From assembly GCA_002408125.1 (NCBI GenBank), contig DHQO01000032.1, positions 22,116 through 86,115 of the forward strand: a stretch of DNA of 64,000 nt. Reading direction: 5' to 3'. The notes beneath the pieces are model-generated. The model made no database searches. It was not told the origin of the DNA and worked only from the letters and a program-made list of their open reading frames with translations. Positions 7,824-17,731 of the stretch are shown piece after piece. Position 1 is the first letter of the stretch. Every line of letters begins with the position of its first letter. The DNA comes from Hyphomonadaceae bacterium UBA5336 (lineage in GTDB: Bacteria > Pseudomonadota > Alphaproteobacteria > Caulobacterales > Hyphomonadaceae). The translations under genes and the position numbers were made by a program.

Positions 7824-10664
7824 CTAGAAACTGTCGGCCGCGCTGGCCTGGCGCAGGCGGTGGGCCGGCGTGGCAGGCGTTTCCGGTTCCTCGTTGCCGA
7901 GGATGGCGAGCAGCTTCTGTTTCAGTTCGCCCTTCAGCTTGTCATCGACCAGTTTGCGGCCATCGGCCGTCTGCACATAGAAAGCGTCGAACACCCGTTC
8001 GCCGCGCCCGCCGACATGGGCCGAGCGCAGCGACAGGCCGGATTCGGCCAGCGTCTCGGCCACCTCAAGCAGGAGGCGAGGGCGGTCGCGCCCAGCGAGG
8101 TCAATCACGGTGGACTGGTTCGACAGGTCGTCATGGATCTGCACCACCGGCTCGACGATGAAGGCCGCCTCGCGCTTGCCGCGCCGGGTCTGCAGCCGGG
8201 CCGGCGTATGCGTGCCCTCGATGGCGGCCTCGATATCGCGGACCAGCGCCTCGACGCGGTAATGGTCCCCGCCGGCGAACATCTCCCCATTCTGGGTCTG
8301 CAGCACGAAGGTATCGATCACCTGCCCGTCCGGCGCGGTGAAGACCTGCGAGGAGACGATGTTCGCGCCGCGCCCGACGATTGCGCCGACAATGTCGGCA
8401 AACAGGCCTACCCGGTCCATGCCGGTGACCAGCACATCGAGCGCGCCGCGGTCGGCCAGCGCGCGCGTATGCACCCGCTTGCCGCCATGCAGGCAGCGCG
8501 CATGCCAGGAAAGCTCCTCCAGGTCGAGACTGGTCCAGTAGGCAGCATCCATCTGGGTCATGGCCAAGGGCAGGCTGCCGAGCAGCTCGACAAGCTCGCT
8601 GCGGCGCTCCTCGGCGCGCTGTTCCAGCACGGCCTGGACAGCGGCCTCGTCGGTGCGTCCGCCACGCAGGGCGGCGGCGGTGTTATGGTAGAGATCAGCC
8701 AGCAACTGGCCTTTCCAGGCATTCCATACATTCGGGCCTACCGCGCTGATATCGGCCACGGTGAGCACATAGAGCAGGCGCAGATGTTCCAGGTCGCCGA
8801 TCTTTTTCGCGAAGGTCGAAATGGTGCGGGGATCGGAAAGGTCGCGCTTCTGGGCCGTCTCGCTCATCTCCAGATGGTGGCGCACCAGCCAGCCGATGAG
8901 ATCGGCCTCGGCCGGTCCGAGGCCGAGCCGCCTGGCCGCGCGGCGCGAGGTCTTCTCGCCCTCGACCTGCTGGTCGCCAAGCCCCTTGCCTGTATCGTGC
9001 AGCAGCATGGCGAGATAGAGCGCCCGGCGATTCTCGATCAGTGGGAAAACCTCCTGGGCGAGGCCGAACCGGGCCGATCGCCCGGCCTCGATATCGGCAA
9101 TCGCCTCCACCGCGCGCAGGGAATGCTCGTCCACGGTGAAGTGGTGGTACATGTTGAACTGGGTCTGGCAGACAATGCCGCCGAACTCCGGCATGAACTT
9201 GCCGAGCACGCCAGCCTCGTTCATCCGCTTCAGGGTCTGGGCCGGCGCCCTGGTGGCGAGGATCGCGTCGAGGACGGCTTCCTGGCCCTCCGGCGAGCGG
9301 CGCACCTCGCTGCGGATCAGGCGCAGGCTGTGACGCACCGACCAGAGCGCATCGGGATGCACATCCAGCCCCTGGCGGTCGGCTTCGATGAACAGCCACA
9401 CCATGGCGACCGGGTTCTTCTCGAACAGCGTGTCATCAGGCACCGATATCCGCCCGCCATCGATGATGAAGGGCGTGCCCTCGATCAGCTCGATCCCCGG
9501 CTGGGGCAGGAAACGGCGCAGGCCCTCGGGCTTTTTCTTGTGGTCGACTTCCAGCTTGGCGGCCAGGACGCGGGTCAACGTGCCGACATCCTTGGCCATC
9601 AGGAAGTAGCGCTTCATGAACCGCTCGACGCCGAGCTGGCTGCCGCGGTCGCGATAGCCCATACGCGCGGCGATCTCCGGCTGAAGGTCGAAGCTCAGGC
9701 GCTCCTCGGCCCGGCCGGTGAGATAGTGCAGGTGGCAGCGCACCGTCCAGAAGAACTCGGCCGCGCGGATATAGCGGCGATAGTCCTGCTGGGTGAAGTC
9801 CGAAGCCGACATGACCTCTTCCAGCGAGGTGCCGCCATGGATGTGCTTGATGATCCAGAACAGGGTCTGCAGGTCGCGCAGGCCGCCCTTGCCTTCCTTC
9901 ACATTCGGTTCGACCACATAGCGCGTATCGCCCTCGCGCGCATGGCGGGCATCGCGCTCGGCGAGCTTGTCGGCGATGAACTGGCTGTCGGTGCCGCGCA
10001 TGCACTTGTCTTCGAACAGCTTGCGGCCTTCGGTGAAAAGCTCCGCATCCCCGCACAGGAAGCGCATGTCGAGCAGGGAGGTCTTGATCGTCACATCATT
10101 ATTGGCGAGCCGCACGCATTCCTCCGGCGTGCGGAAGGCATGGCCGACCTTCAGGCCCATGTCCCAGAGGGCATAGAGAATGTACTCGGCGACATTCTCC
10201 GCATGTGGGCTGCGCTTCCAGGCATGCAGGGTGAGGATGTCGATGTCCGATGATGGCGCGAGCACGCTGCGTCCATAGCCACCGGTGGCGGCAATCGCGA
10301 TCCGCTCGCCCTCGGTCGGGTTCGAGACCGGGTGCACATGAGTGGTGGTGTAGTCGAACAGGGCCGAGATCACCTCGTCCTGTACTGCGGCAAGAAGCCG
10401 GGCGGTGTCGAGCCCGTTGGCGCCCTGCTGCAGACGTTCCTGAGCGATCATGCGGCCGCGGAACATGGCCTGGTGCAGCGCATCCACGGCACGCGCGCGG
10501 CCCGCCACCGGGTCGCCGAGATTGTCATACCAGGCCGCCGTCAGCTTCACGCGCAGCGCACGGCCATCGATGATATTGGAGATTTGCCACGGCCCCGGCT
10601 TGGAATCGCGGATCGGCTTCTTCAGCAGCGTGGGCTCGGTGGTGTGATCCGGAGAGTCGCTCAT
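7824..10664 (-). CDS. glnD: [Protein-PII] uridylyltransferase / uridylyl-removing enzyme
   Basis: This bifunctional nitrogen-sensing enzyme of 946 residues attaches UMP to, and removes it from, the PII proteins GlnB/GlnK according to glutamine level. Domains in order: a nucleotidyltransferase with the GGYGR ... SSDIDIL motif (about residues 130-145), a helical domain, an HD hydrolase domain (LLHDTGKGLGDQQ, near 550) that removes UMP, and two C-terminal ACT domains (from DVLVTGMDRVGLFADIVGAIV and from IDLAGRDRPRLLLEVAETLAES) that bind glutamine. The length is typical. It starts the glnD-murJ-trpS run and is divergent from the SulP gene. No PII gene is in the window. Confidence 0.96.
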   Translation of the reverse strand: MSDSPDHTTEPTLLKKPIRDSKPGPWQISNIIDGRALRVKLTAAWYDNLGDPVAGRARAVDALHQAMFRGRMIAQERLQQGANGLDTARLLAAVQDEVISALFDYTTTHVHPVSNPTEGERIAIAATGGYGRSVLAPSSDIDILTLHAWKRSPHAENVAEYILYALWDMGLKVGHAFRTPEECVRLANNDVTIKTSLLDMRFLCGDAELFTEGRKLFEDKCMRGTDSQFIADKLAERDARHAREGDTRYVVEPNVKEGKGGLRDLQTLFWIIKHIHGGTSLEEVMSASDFTQQDYRRYIRAAEFFWTVRCHLHYLTGRAEERLSFDLQPEIAARMGYRDRGSQLGVERFMKRYFLMAKDVGTLTRVLAAKLEVDHKKKPEGLRRFLPQPGIELIEGTPFIIDGGRISVPDDTLFEKNPVAMVWLFIEADRQGLDVHPDALWSVRHSLRLIRSEVRRSPEGQEAVLDAILATRAPAQTLKRMNEAGVLGKFMPEFGGIVCQTQFNMYHHFTVDEHSLRAVEAIADIEAGRSARFGLAQEVFPLIENRRALYLAMLLHDTGKGLGDQQVEGEKTSRRAARRLGLGPAEADLIGWLVRHHLEMSETAQKRDLSDPRTISTFAKKIGDLEHLRLLYVLTVADISAVGPNVWNAWKGQLLADLYHNTAAALRGGRTDEAAVQAVLEQRAEERRSELVELLGSLPLAMTQMDAAYWTSLDLEELSWHARCLHGGKRVHTRALADRGALDVLVTGMDRVGLFADIVGAIVGRGANIVSSQVFTAPDGQVIDTFVLQTQNGEMFAGGDHYRVEALVRDIEAAIEGTHTPARLQTRRGKREAAFIVEPVVQIHDDLSNQSTVIDLAGRDRPRLLLEVAETLAESGLSLRSAHVGGRGERVFDAFYVQTADGRKLVDDKLKGELKQKLLAILGNEEPETPATPAHRLRQASAADSF

Positions 10665-10719
10665 GCGCCAAGACCTAGAGCAATCCGCGGCGAAAAGAAA
10701 CGCAGATCACCATTCCGCA

Positions 10720-10751
10720 GTGCAATGCCAGCCGAGTGTGTTGCATTGCAC
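10720..10751. promoter_or_regulatory. Perfect 9-bp inverted repeat between glnD and sulP
   Basis: GTGCAATGC (10720-10728) and GCATTGCAC (10743-10751) form a perfect inverted repeat with a 14-nt spacer. The right arm also lies inside TTGCATTGCACAA, which resembles the palindromic element upstream of the phasin-like gene at 39021. It sits in the only non-coding gap between two divergent genes, so an operator is the likeliest reading; an RNA hairpin in a sulP leader is the alternative. Confidence 0.5.
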
Positions 10752-10876
10752 AACAAACCGTGGTGAAGCGCGGGCGCTTTTATACGTTTCCAGGGACGCC
10801 CCCAGTGACCAGGTCCACACTCGCTGCGTTTGCAGAACGCATTTCCCTGCCCCGCTGGCAACGCCCGGAAGGCGGC

Positions 10877-12445
10877 ATGCTCAGCATCTCCAGCCTGCGC
10901 ACCGAAGTGCTGTCGGGGCTCACCGTGGCGCTGGCGCTGGTGCCCGAGGCGGTGGCCTTTGCCTTTGTCGCCGGCGTGCACCCGCTGGTGGGTCTCTATG
11001 CGGCATTCCTTGTCGGCCTGATCACCGCGCTGATCGGCGGGCGGCCGGGCATGATCTCCGGCGCGACGGGCGCGCTGGCGGTGGTGATGGTCGCCCTCGT
11101 GGCCGATCACGGGGTGGAATACCTGTTCGCCACAGTTGTCCTGATGGGTATCCTTCAGGTGCTGGCCGGGGCGTTCCGGCTCGGCAAGTTCATCCGGCTG
11201 GTGCCGCACCCGGTGATGCTCGGCTTCGTGAACGGGCTCGCCATCGTCATCTTCCTGGCCCAGCTCGGCCAGTTCCAGGTGCCGGGCACCGCAACGCCGA
11301 GCGGCCACGGCTTCCTGCCGAATGGCGAATGGCTGAGCGGCATGCTGCTGGCCATGATGCTGGGGCTGACGGCCCTCACCATGGCGATCATTGTCCTCTT
11401 GCCGAAGGTCTCGCGGGCCTTTCCCGCGCCTCTGGCGGGCATTCTGGTGGTTGCCGCCATCGTGATCGGCTTCGGGCTGGATGTGCCGCGCGTCGGCGAC
11501 CTTGCTTCCATCGAGGGCGGCCTGCCGCAGTTTCACCTGCCGGCCGTGCCGCTGAATTTCGAGACGCTGGAAATCATCTTCCCCTATGCCCTGATCCTGG
11601 CCGCTATCGGCCTGATCGAGAGCCTTCTGACGCTGAACCTGGTCGGCGAGATGACCGGCAAACGCGGCGGAGCCAGCAAGGAGTGCCTCGCGCAGGGCAC
11701 GGCCAATATCGTCACCGGCTTCTTCGGCGGCATGGGCGGGTGCGCCATGATCGGCCAGTCCATGATCAATGTGAAATCGGGTGGGCGCACGCGCATCTCC
11801 GGCACGCTGGCCGCGCTGTTCCTGCTTGCCTTCATCCTGGTCGGTTCCAGCCTGATCGAGCAGATCCCGCTGGCCGCCCTTGTCGGCGTGATGTTCATGG
11901 TCGTGATCGGCACCTTCGCCTGGAATTCCCTGCGCATCATGCGCCGGATCCCGCTGACCGACGCACTGGTCATCGTGCTCGTGACCGGCGTGACGGTCTT
12001 CTACGACCTCGCCACGGCGGTGGTGGTCGGCGTCATCGTCTCCGCGCTCGCCTATGCCTGGAACAATGCCAAGCGCATCCGCATCATCGAGCGCGATTCC
12101 ATCCGCACACCGGGCGCGCATGTCTATGAGATCGAGGGCCCGCTCTTCTTCGGCTCGACCGCCGGCTTTGCCGAGCTCTTCCATCCCGAGACCGACCCTG
12201 ACGTGGTGATTGTCGACTTCATGCGCTCACGCGTGGTCGACCAGTCGGCCCTGCAGGCCATCGAGGACCTGGCCGCGAAATACGCCGCGCTCGGCAAGAC
12301 GCTGCAGCTGCGCCACCTCTCGCGCGACTGCCATGCCCTGCTCTCGCGCGCGGGCCAGCTCATGGTCGACAGCGACGATGATCCCGATTACGCGCTGGCG
12401 GTGGACTATTCGGTGCGCACCGGCCGCTTCGGCGGCGCGCACTAG
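10877..12445 (+). CDS. SulP-family anion transporter with STAS domain
   Basis: This transporter of about 522 residues is probably an inner-membrane anion importer (sulfate or bicarbonate; the substrate is not decidable here). The N-terminus LRTEVLSGLTVALALVPEAVAFAF is the SulP signature of the first membrane segment. About 10-14 hydrophobic segments follow, then a C-terminal cytoplasmic STAS domain (DVVIVDFMRSRVVDQSALQAIEDLA). I chose the ATG at 10877 because family members usually start just before this signature and GGAAGG precedes it. GTG codons at 10805 and 10736 are alternatives, but the latter falls in the loop of an inverted repeat. It converges on the SDR gene with a 9-bp gap. Confidence 0.88.
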   Translation: MLSISSLRTEVLSGLTVALALVPEAVAFAFVAGVHPLVGLYAAFLVGLITALIGGRPGMISGATGALAVVMVALVADHGVEYLFATVVLMGILQVLAGAFRLGKFIRLVPHPVMLGFVNGLAIVIFLAQLGQFQVPGTATPSGHGFLPNGEWLSGMLLAMMLGLTALTMAIIVLLPKVSRAFPAPLAGILVVAAIVIGFGLDVPRVGDLASIEGGLPQFHLPAVPLNFETLEIIFPYALILAAIGLIESLLTLNLVGEMTGKRGGASKECLAQGTANIVTGFFGGMGGCAMIGQSMINVKSGGRTRISGTLAALFLLAFILVGSSLIEQIPLAALVGVMFMVVIGTFAWNSLRIMRRIPLTDALVIVLVTGVTVFYDLATAVVVGVIVSALAYAWNNAKRIRIIERDSIRTPGAHVYEIEGPLFFGSTAGFAELFHPETDPDVVIVDFMRSRVVDQSALQAIEDLAAKYAALGKTLQLRHLSRDCHALLSRAGQLMVDSDDDPDYALAVDYSVRTGRFGGAH

Positions 12446-12454
12446 CCCGCGCCC

Positions 12455-13159
12455 TTAAAGCTCGCGATAGGCGATGCGCACGCCGGTGCGGGTCTCGCCC
12501 GGCTCGATCAGGTCCACCATCGGAGCGGCCACCTCCTGCGGGGTCGGCAGCGTGCTTGGGTCCTCGCCCGGCATGGCATCGAAGCGCATCTCGGTGCGTG
12601 TCCCGCCAGGATCGTAGAGATTGACCCGCAGGGGCAGGTTCTCGTTCTCATCGGCCCAGGCTGCCACCATGGCTTCCAGACCGGCCTTCGACGCCTGGTA
12701 AGGCCCCCAGAACGCGCGCGGGCGCGGCGCCACGCCGGAGGTGACGAACACCGCGCGCGGTGCATCGCTATTGGCGAGCAGTGGTGACATGGCCCGGATA
12801 AGGCGCCAGTTCGCCGTCAGGTTCACGGCAATCGTCTCATCGAAACTGCGCGGCTTGACCGTCTGCAACGGCCCCAGCGTGCCGAGCACGCCGGCATTGC
12901 CAATGAGCCCATCGAGCCGCCCATTCCGGTCGTTCAGGATCTGCCCCAGAGCATCGATGGCCTTGCCGTCGGTCAGGTCCATGGGCACGAAAGTTGCCGC
13001 CCCACCCATGGCGCGGATCTCGTCGTCGAGGGATTCCAGAGCCTTCTGGGAGCGGGCGAGCCCGATCACATGCTGGCCCCGGCGGGCAAGCTCGAGGGCG
13101 GCGGCGCGGCCAATACCTCGGGAGGCACCGGTCACCAATACAATGCGTTTGTCAGTCAT
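12455..13159 (-). CDS. SDR-family NAD(P)-dependent oxidoreductase
   Basis: This classical short-chain dehydrogenase of 234 residues has a Rossmann motif GASRGIG (about residues 11-17), an NAG motif (GNAGVLG), a catalytic Ser in VFVTSG and the YxxxK pair in YQASKAG. The substrate is unknown. It follows purF by 1 bp, so it is probably the last gene of the radA-cvpA-purF transcript; SDR genes at this position recur in alphaproteobacteria, but the link to purine synthesis is unexplained. Confidence 0.92.
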   Translation of the reverse strand: MTDKRIVLVTGASRGIGRAAALELARRGQHVIGLARSQKALESLDDEIRAMGGAATFVPMDLTDGKAIDALGQILNDRNGRLDGLIGNAGVLGTLGPLQTVKPRSFDETIAVNLTANWRLIRAMSPLLANSDAPRAVFVTSGVAPRPRAFWGPYQASKAGLEAMVAAWADENENLPLRVNLYDPGGTRTEMRFDAMPGEDPSTLPTPQEVAAPMVDLIEPGETRTGVRIAYREL

Positions 13160-13160
13160 C

Positions 13161-14627
13161 TTAGCTCAGCGGCGGCTCATCAAGCAGGGACAGCTGGAAA
13201 TGCTTTGAACCCTGCTTGCGGTCATGGTCAAGAAGGCGTGTGGGATAGTCGCCGGTGAAGCAATGGTCGGCGAATTGCGGATAGGTCTCGCGTCGCTCCA
13301 TATTGCCGATGGCCTTGTAGAGGCCCGGCACGGAGAGGAAGCCGAGGCTGGTCACGCCCAGCTCCTTGCGCATTTCCTCCAGCGTATGATTGGCCGCCAG
13401 CAGCTCGTCGCGCCCGGCCATGTCGATGCCGTAGAAGTCGGGATGCTGGATCGGCGGACTGGCCGAGCGGAAATGGATTTCGCGCGCACCGGCCTCGCGC
13501 ACCATCTCCACGATCTTGCGAGAGGTCGAACCGCGCACGATGGAATCGTCCACCAGCAGCACGCGCTTGCCTTCCAGCACCGCGCGGTTGGGCGAATGCT
13601 TCTTGGATACAGACAGCTCGCGCTCGATCTGGGTCGGCTCGATGAAGGTCCGCCCGATATAGTGGTTGCGGATGATGCCGAGCTGGAACGGGATACCTGC
13701 CTGCTCTGAAAAGCCGATCGCCGCCGGAACACCGCTGTCGGGCACCGGGACGATGACATCCACATCGGCAGGGGTTTCGCGCGCAAGCTGCTGGCCCATG
13801 CGGCGGCGGACCTCATAAACGCTTCGCCCGCCGACGATGGAGTCCGGGCGGGCGAAATAGACAAACTCGAAGACGCAGGGCTGGGGCGGCCGCGCCGGGA
13901 AGGGACGGATGGAATGCACCCCCTCTTCGGTAATGACGACCACCTCACCATTCTCGATCTCACGGACAAGCTCGGCGCCGATAATGTCGAGCGCGCAGGT
14001 TTCCGAGGCGAGGATATACGCATCACCCAGCTTGCCGAGCACCAGCGGGCGCAGGCCGACCGGGTCGCGCGCGCCGATCAGCATGTTCTCGGTCAGGCCG
14101 ACCACGGCATAACCGCCCTCGATCCGGCGCATGGCATCGACCACGCGGTCGATCAGCGTGCCCTTCGTCGAGCGCGCTACCAGCTGCAGCATCACCTCGG
14201 TGTCCATGGTGGACTGGAAGATCCGGCCATCCTCGACCAGTTCCTGGCGCAGAGCGCGGGCATTGGTGAAATTGCCATTATGGGCGACGGCAAAGCCGCC
14301 GGTGGCGAGATCGGCGAAGATCGGCTGGATATTGCGCAGCACCGTCGCGCCGGAGGTGGAATAGCGGTTGTGCCCGATAGCGAGGTGCCCTGGCAGGCGG
14401 TGGAGCATGTCCACGCCGCCGAAATTCTCGCCCACCAGGCCGAGATGGCGCTCATTGTGGAACAGCTTGCCATCCCATGTGGCTATACCGCAGGCCTCCT
14501 GGCCGCGGTGCTGCAGGGCATGAAGCCCAAGCGCTGTCAGGAGGCAGGCTTCCGGGTGTCCGAAAACACCGAAAACGCCGCATTCTTCCCGGGGCTTGTC
14601 GTCGTCATGGTCCCAGATCATCGACAA
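13161..14627 (-). CDS. purF: Amidophosphoribosyltransferase PurF
   Basis: This enzyme of 488 residues catalyses the first committed step of purine synthesis, from PRPP and glutamine to phosphoribosylamine. After a 15-residue propeptide, Cys16 (EECGVFGVFG) is the Ntn amidotransferase nucleophile, followed by LHALQHRGQEACGI. The phosphoribosyltransferase domain has the PRPP loop VLLVDDSIVRGSTS near residue 360. The length and both domains are complete. It lies 26 bp downstream of cvpA and upstream of an SDR gene. Confidence 0.97.
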   Translation of the reverse strand: MSMIWDHDDDKPREECGVFGVFGHPEACLLTALGLHALQHRGQEACGIATWDGKLFHNERHLGLVGENFGGVDMLHRLPGHLAIGHNRYSTSGATVLRNIQPIFADLATGGFAVAHNGNFTNARALRQELVEDGRIFQSTMDTEVMLQLVARSTKGTLIDRVVDAMRRIEGGYAVVGLTENMLIGARDPVGLRPLVLGKLGDAYILASETCALDIIGAELVREIENGEVVVITEEGVHSIRPFPARPPQPCVFEFVYFARPDSIVGGRSVYEVRRRMGQQLARETPADVDVIVPVPDSGVPAAIGFSEQAGIPFQLGIIRNHYIGRTFIEPTQIERELSVSKKHSPNRAVLEGKRVLLVDDSIVRGSTSRKIVEMVREAGAREIHFRSASPPIQHPDFYGIDMAGRDELLAANHTLEEMRKELGVTSLGFLSVPGLYKAIGNMERRETYPQFADHCFTGDYPTRLLDHDRKQGSKHFQLSLLDEPPLS

Positions 14628-14653
14628 GTCCTCCGTAGGCCTACGAAATTGAG

Positions 14654-15194
14654 CTAGCTGTTATCCGGCTCTGGGGCTTCGGGCAATGCCTCTCCGACAT
14701 CTTGCGCGATTCGCGGTGCATTTTCGCTGACATAATCCGCTCCGCTCGCAAAGAAAGGGTAAGTGCGCGCATTCGCGATGGTTTCGGGAATGCGGTCATC
14801 CTCCACGCCGAGCTGGATGAGATAGACGAAGAACACCACAGCCACGCCGCCGCGCGCCACGCCGAAGGCAAATCCGGCGATCCGGTCGATCAGGCTGACC
14901 CCGTCCAGGCCGCGTATGTTTCGCGACAGGCGCTGGCCGAGCCAGGCGACCACCGCATAGACGATCACGAACACGCTCACCATGACGATGATGTCGGGCA
15001 CCCAGTCCTGCACGCTGTCGCCGAGCATGCCGGCCACGGGATCGCGCAGATATGCGCGCGCGTAATAAGCAGCAGCCAGTGCACATATGAAAGCACCCAG
15101 AGTTGCCAGTTCACGGACGAAACCGCGCGCAAGCGCCATCAGTGCCGACAGGATGATCAGCGATATAGCGACGGCATCGAAGGCAGTCAGCGCA

Positions 15195-15202
<8 letters not shown>
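14654..15202 (-). CDS. cvpA: CvpA family membrane protein
   Basis: This protein of about 182 residues has four hydrophobic segments in the first 115 residues and a hydrophilic tail, matching CvpA/colicin V production proteins. The segment RNIRGLDGVSLIDRIAGFAFGVARGG is the conserved family core. Its role is not settled; links to envelope homeostasis and to purF operons are known from other bacteria. The start overlaps the radA stop region; an ATG 9 bp upstream (15211) is also possible. It lies between radA and purF. Confidence 0.9.
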
Positions 15203-16568
<1,366 letters not shown>

Positions 16569-16679
16569 GACTTAGGGGGTACAGGGATTTCTGGGCAAGG
16601 AGAAGACGGGCTTTTTCAGCTGGCGTTCAGGTTCAAAGCATCCTGATCCATCAAGCGCATGCAAATGCCCCAAAAGCCC

Positions 16680-16775
16680 GATTCACCGCGGCTTGACTGC
16701 GGTGCCCATCTCCCGGCAGGCGTTCCCGGCTGAATCTTTCCGTGATGGCCCCCGTGGTCGAGCCACGGGGAGTCG
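16680..16775. repeat. BIME-like paired-hairpin repeat, copy 1
   Basis: This 96-bp intergenic element holds two hairpins. The first (16684-16704) is CACCGCGG, loop CTTGA, then CTGCGGTG with one G-T pair; the second (16750-16770) is CCCCGTGG, loop TCGAG, then CCACGGGG. It recurs at 59846-59940 with about 32 of 33 identical bases in the first arm and a compensated pair in the second stem. It lies downstream of maf and upstream of radA. It may be a REP/BIME-type chromosomal repeat; the family is not identified. Confidence 0.8.
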
Positions 16776-16792
16776 AAAACGCATGGTGTTGG

Positions 16793-17365
16793 CTATTGCC
16801 TGGTTTGCCACCCCAGCCCCTCCAGCATCGCCTTCGTCTCATAGAGCGGCAGGCCGACAATCGCGGAATAGGAGCCATTGATCGCCGGGATGAACGCCCC
16901 GGCAGGTCCCTGGATGGCATAGCCGCCGGCCTTGCCGTGCCAGTCCCCGCTGGCGAGATAGGCCGCGATCTCCACCTCGGTCAGGCGCTTGACCCGGACA
17001 CGGGCGTCGACGACCCGGCTCGCCTGCCGGCCGTCCGGCGCGATGACGCTCAACCCCGTGAACACACGGTGCGCACGCCCCGAGAGCAGCTCCAGACAGC
17101 GCCGCGCCGTCGCCTCGTCCTCTGCCTTGGGCAGGATGCGCCGCCCCACGGCCACCACCGTATCGGCGGCCAGCACGAAGCCGTCCCCGGCCACGGCAGC
17201 GGCCTTCTCGCGCGCCAACCGTTCGGCCAGGGCGCGGGGGCTTTCATCCTTCAGGGGTGTCTCGTCGATATCGGCCGGCCGGATCTCATCGGGCACAATA
17301 CCGATCTGCGCGAGCAGGTCGCGCCGGCGCGGACTGGCGCTTGCGAGGATCAGGCGGTTCGTCAT
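16793..17365 (-). CDS. maf: Maf/YceF-family nucleoside triphosphate pyrophosphatase
   Basis: This 190-residue house-cleaning pyrophosphatase hydrolyses non-canonical or surplus nucleotides (dTTP, UTP, m7GTP or modified bases, depending on the subfamily). It shows the Maf start LILASASPRRRDLLAQIG, a VLAADTVVAVG motif with the catalytic acid (near residue 77), and RAHRVFTGLSV. The subfamily cannot be fixed from sequence alone. It is the gene downstream of infA, a common alphaproteobacterial arrangement, and is followed by the paired-hairpin repeat. Confidence 0.93.
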   Translation of the reverse strand: MTNRLILASASPRRRDLLAQIGIVPDEIRPADIDETPLKDESPRALAERLAREKAAAVAGDGFVLAADTVVAVGRRILPKAEDEATARRCLELLSGRAHRVFTGLSVIAPDGRQASRVVDARVRVKRLTEVEIAAYLASGDWHGKAGGYAIQGPAGAFIPAINGSYSAIVGLPLYETKAMLEGLGWQTRQ

Positions 17366-17427
17366 GATCTCAAGAAGAACCTGCCCAGTCCGAGGCGCCG
17401 TCGTGCGCGGCGATCTTCATTTGTGTG

Positions 17428-17646
17428 CTATTTGAAGCGGTAGGTGATCCGACCCTTTGTCAGATCGTAGGGCGTCATCTCGACGAGGACCTTGTCTCCC
17501 GTCAGGACGCGAATGCGGTTCTTGCGCATCTTGCCCGCGGTGTGGGCGATAATTTCGTGATCGTTCTCAAGCTTCACACGGAAGGTCGCGTTGGGGAGAA
17601 GTTCCACAACCGTCCCGTTGAACTCAAGCAGTTCTTCCTTTGCCAT
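17428..17646 (-). CDS. infA: Translation initiation factor IF-1
   Basis: This 72-residue S1-fold (OB) protein binds the ribosomal A site during initiation. The sequence MAKEELLEFNGTVVELLPNA through DLTKGRITYR is the full-length family pattern. The ATG at 17646 is chosen because AGGAG lies 6 bp upstream and it gives the canonical MAKEE start. It is transcribed with maf, 62 bp apart, from a promoter in the 85-bp gap before the helicase gene. Confidence 0.97.
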   Translation of the reverse strand: MAKEELLEFNGTVVELLPNATFRVKLENDHEIIAHTAGKMRKNRIRVLTGDKVLVEMTPYDLTKGRITYRFK

Positions 17647-17731
17647 TGGCACTCCTGGTTAGCCGGTGCACTCGCGCACCAGAGTAAATATGGTGTGCTT
17701 CGTAGCCATGGTCGAGGGTTTGTAAAGCAGT

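Noticed and set aside
7716..10253. Open frame of about 845 codons on the plus strand opposite glnD
   Set aside because: No family features, and glnD is complete and unmistakable on the other strand.
10661..12184. Long minus-strand frame opposite the SulP gene
   Set aside because: Low-complexity His/Gln/Asp-rich product typical of the antisense of a membrane protein gene.
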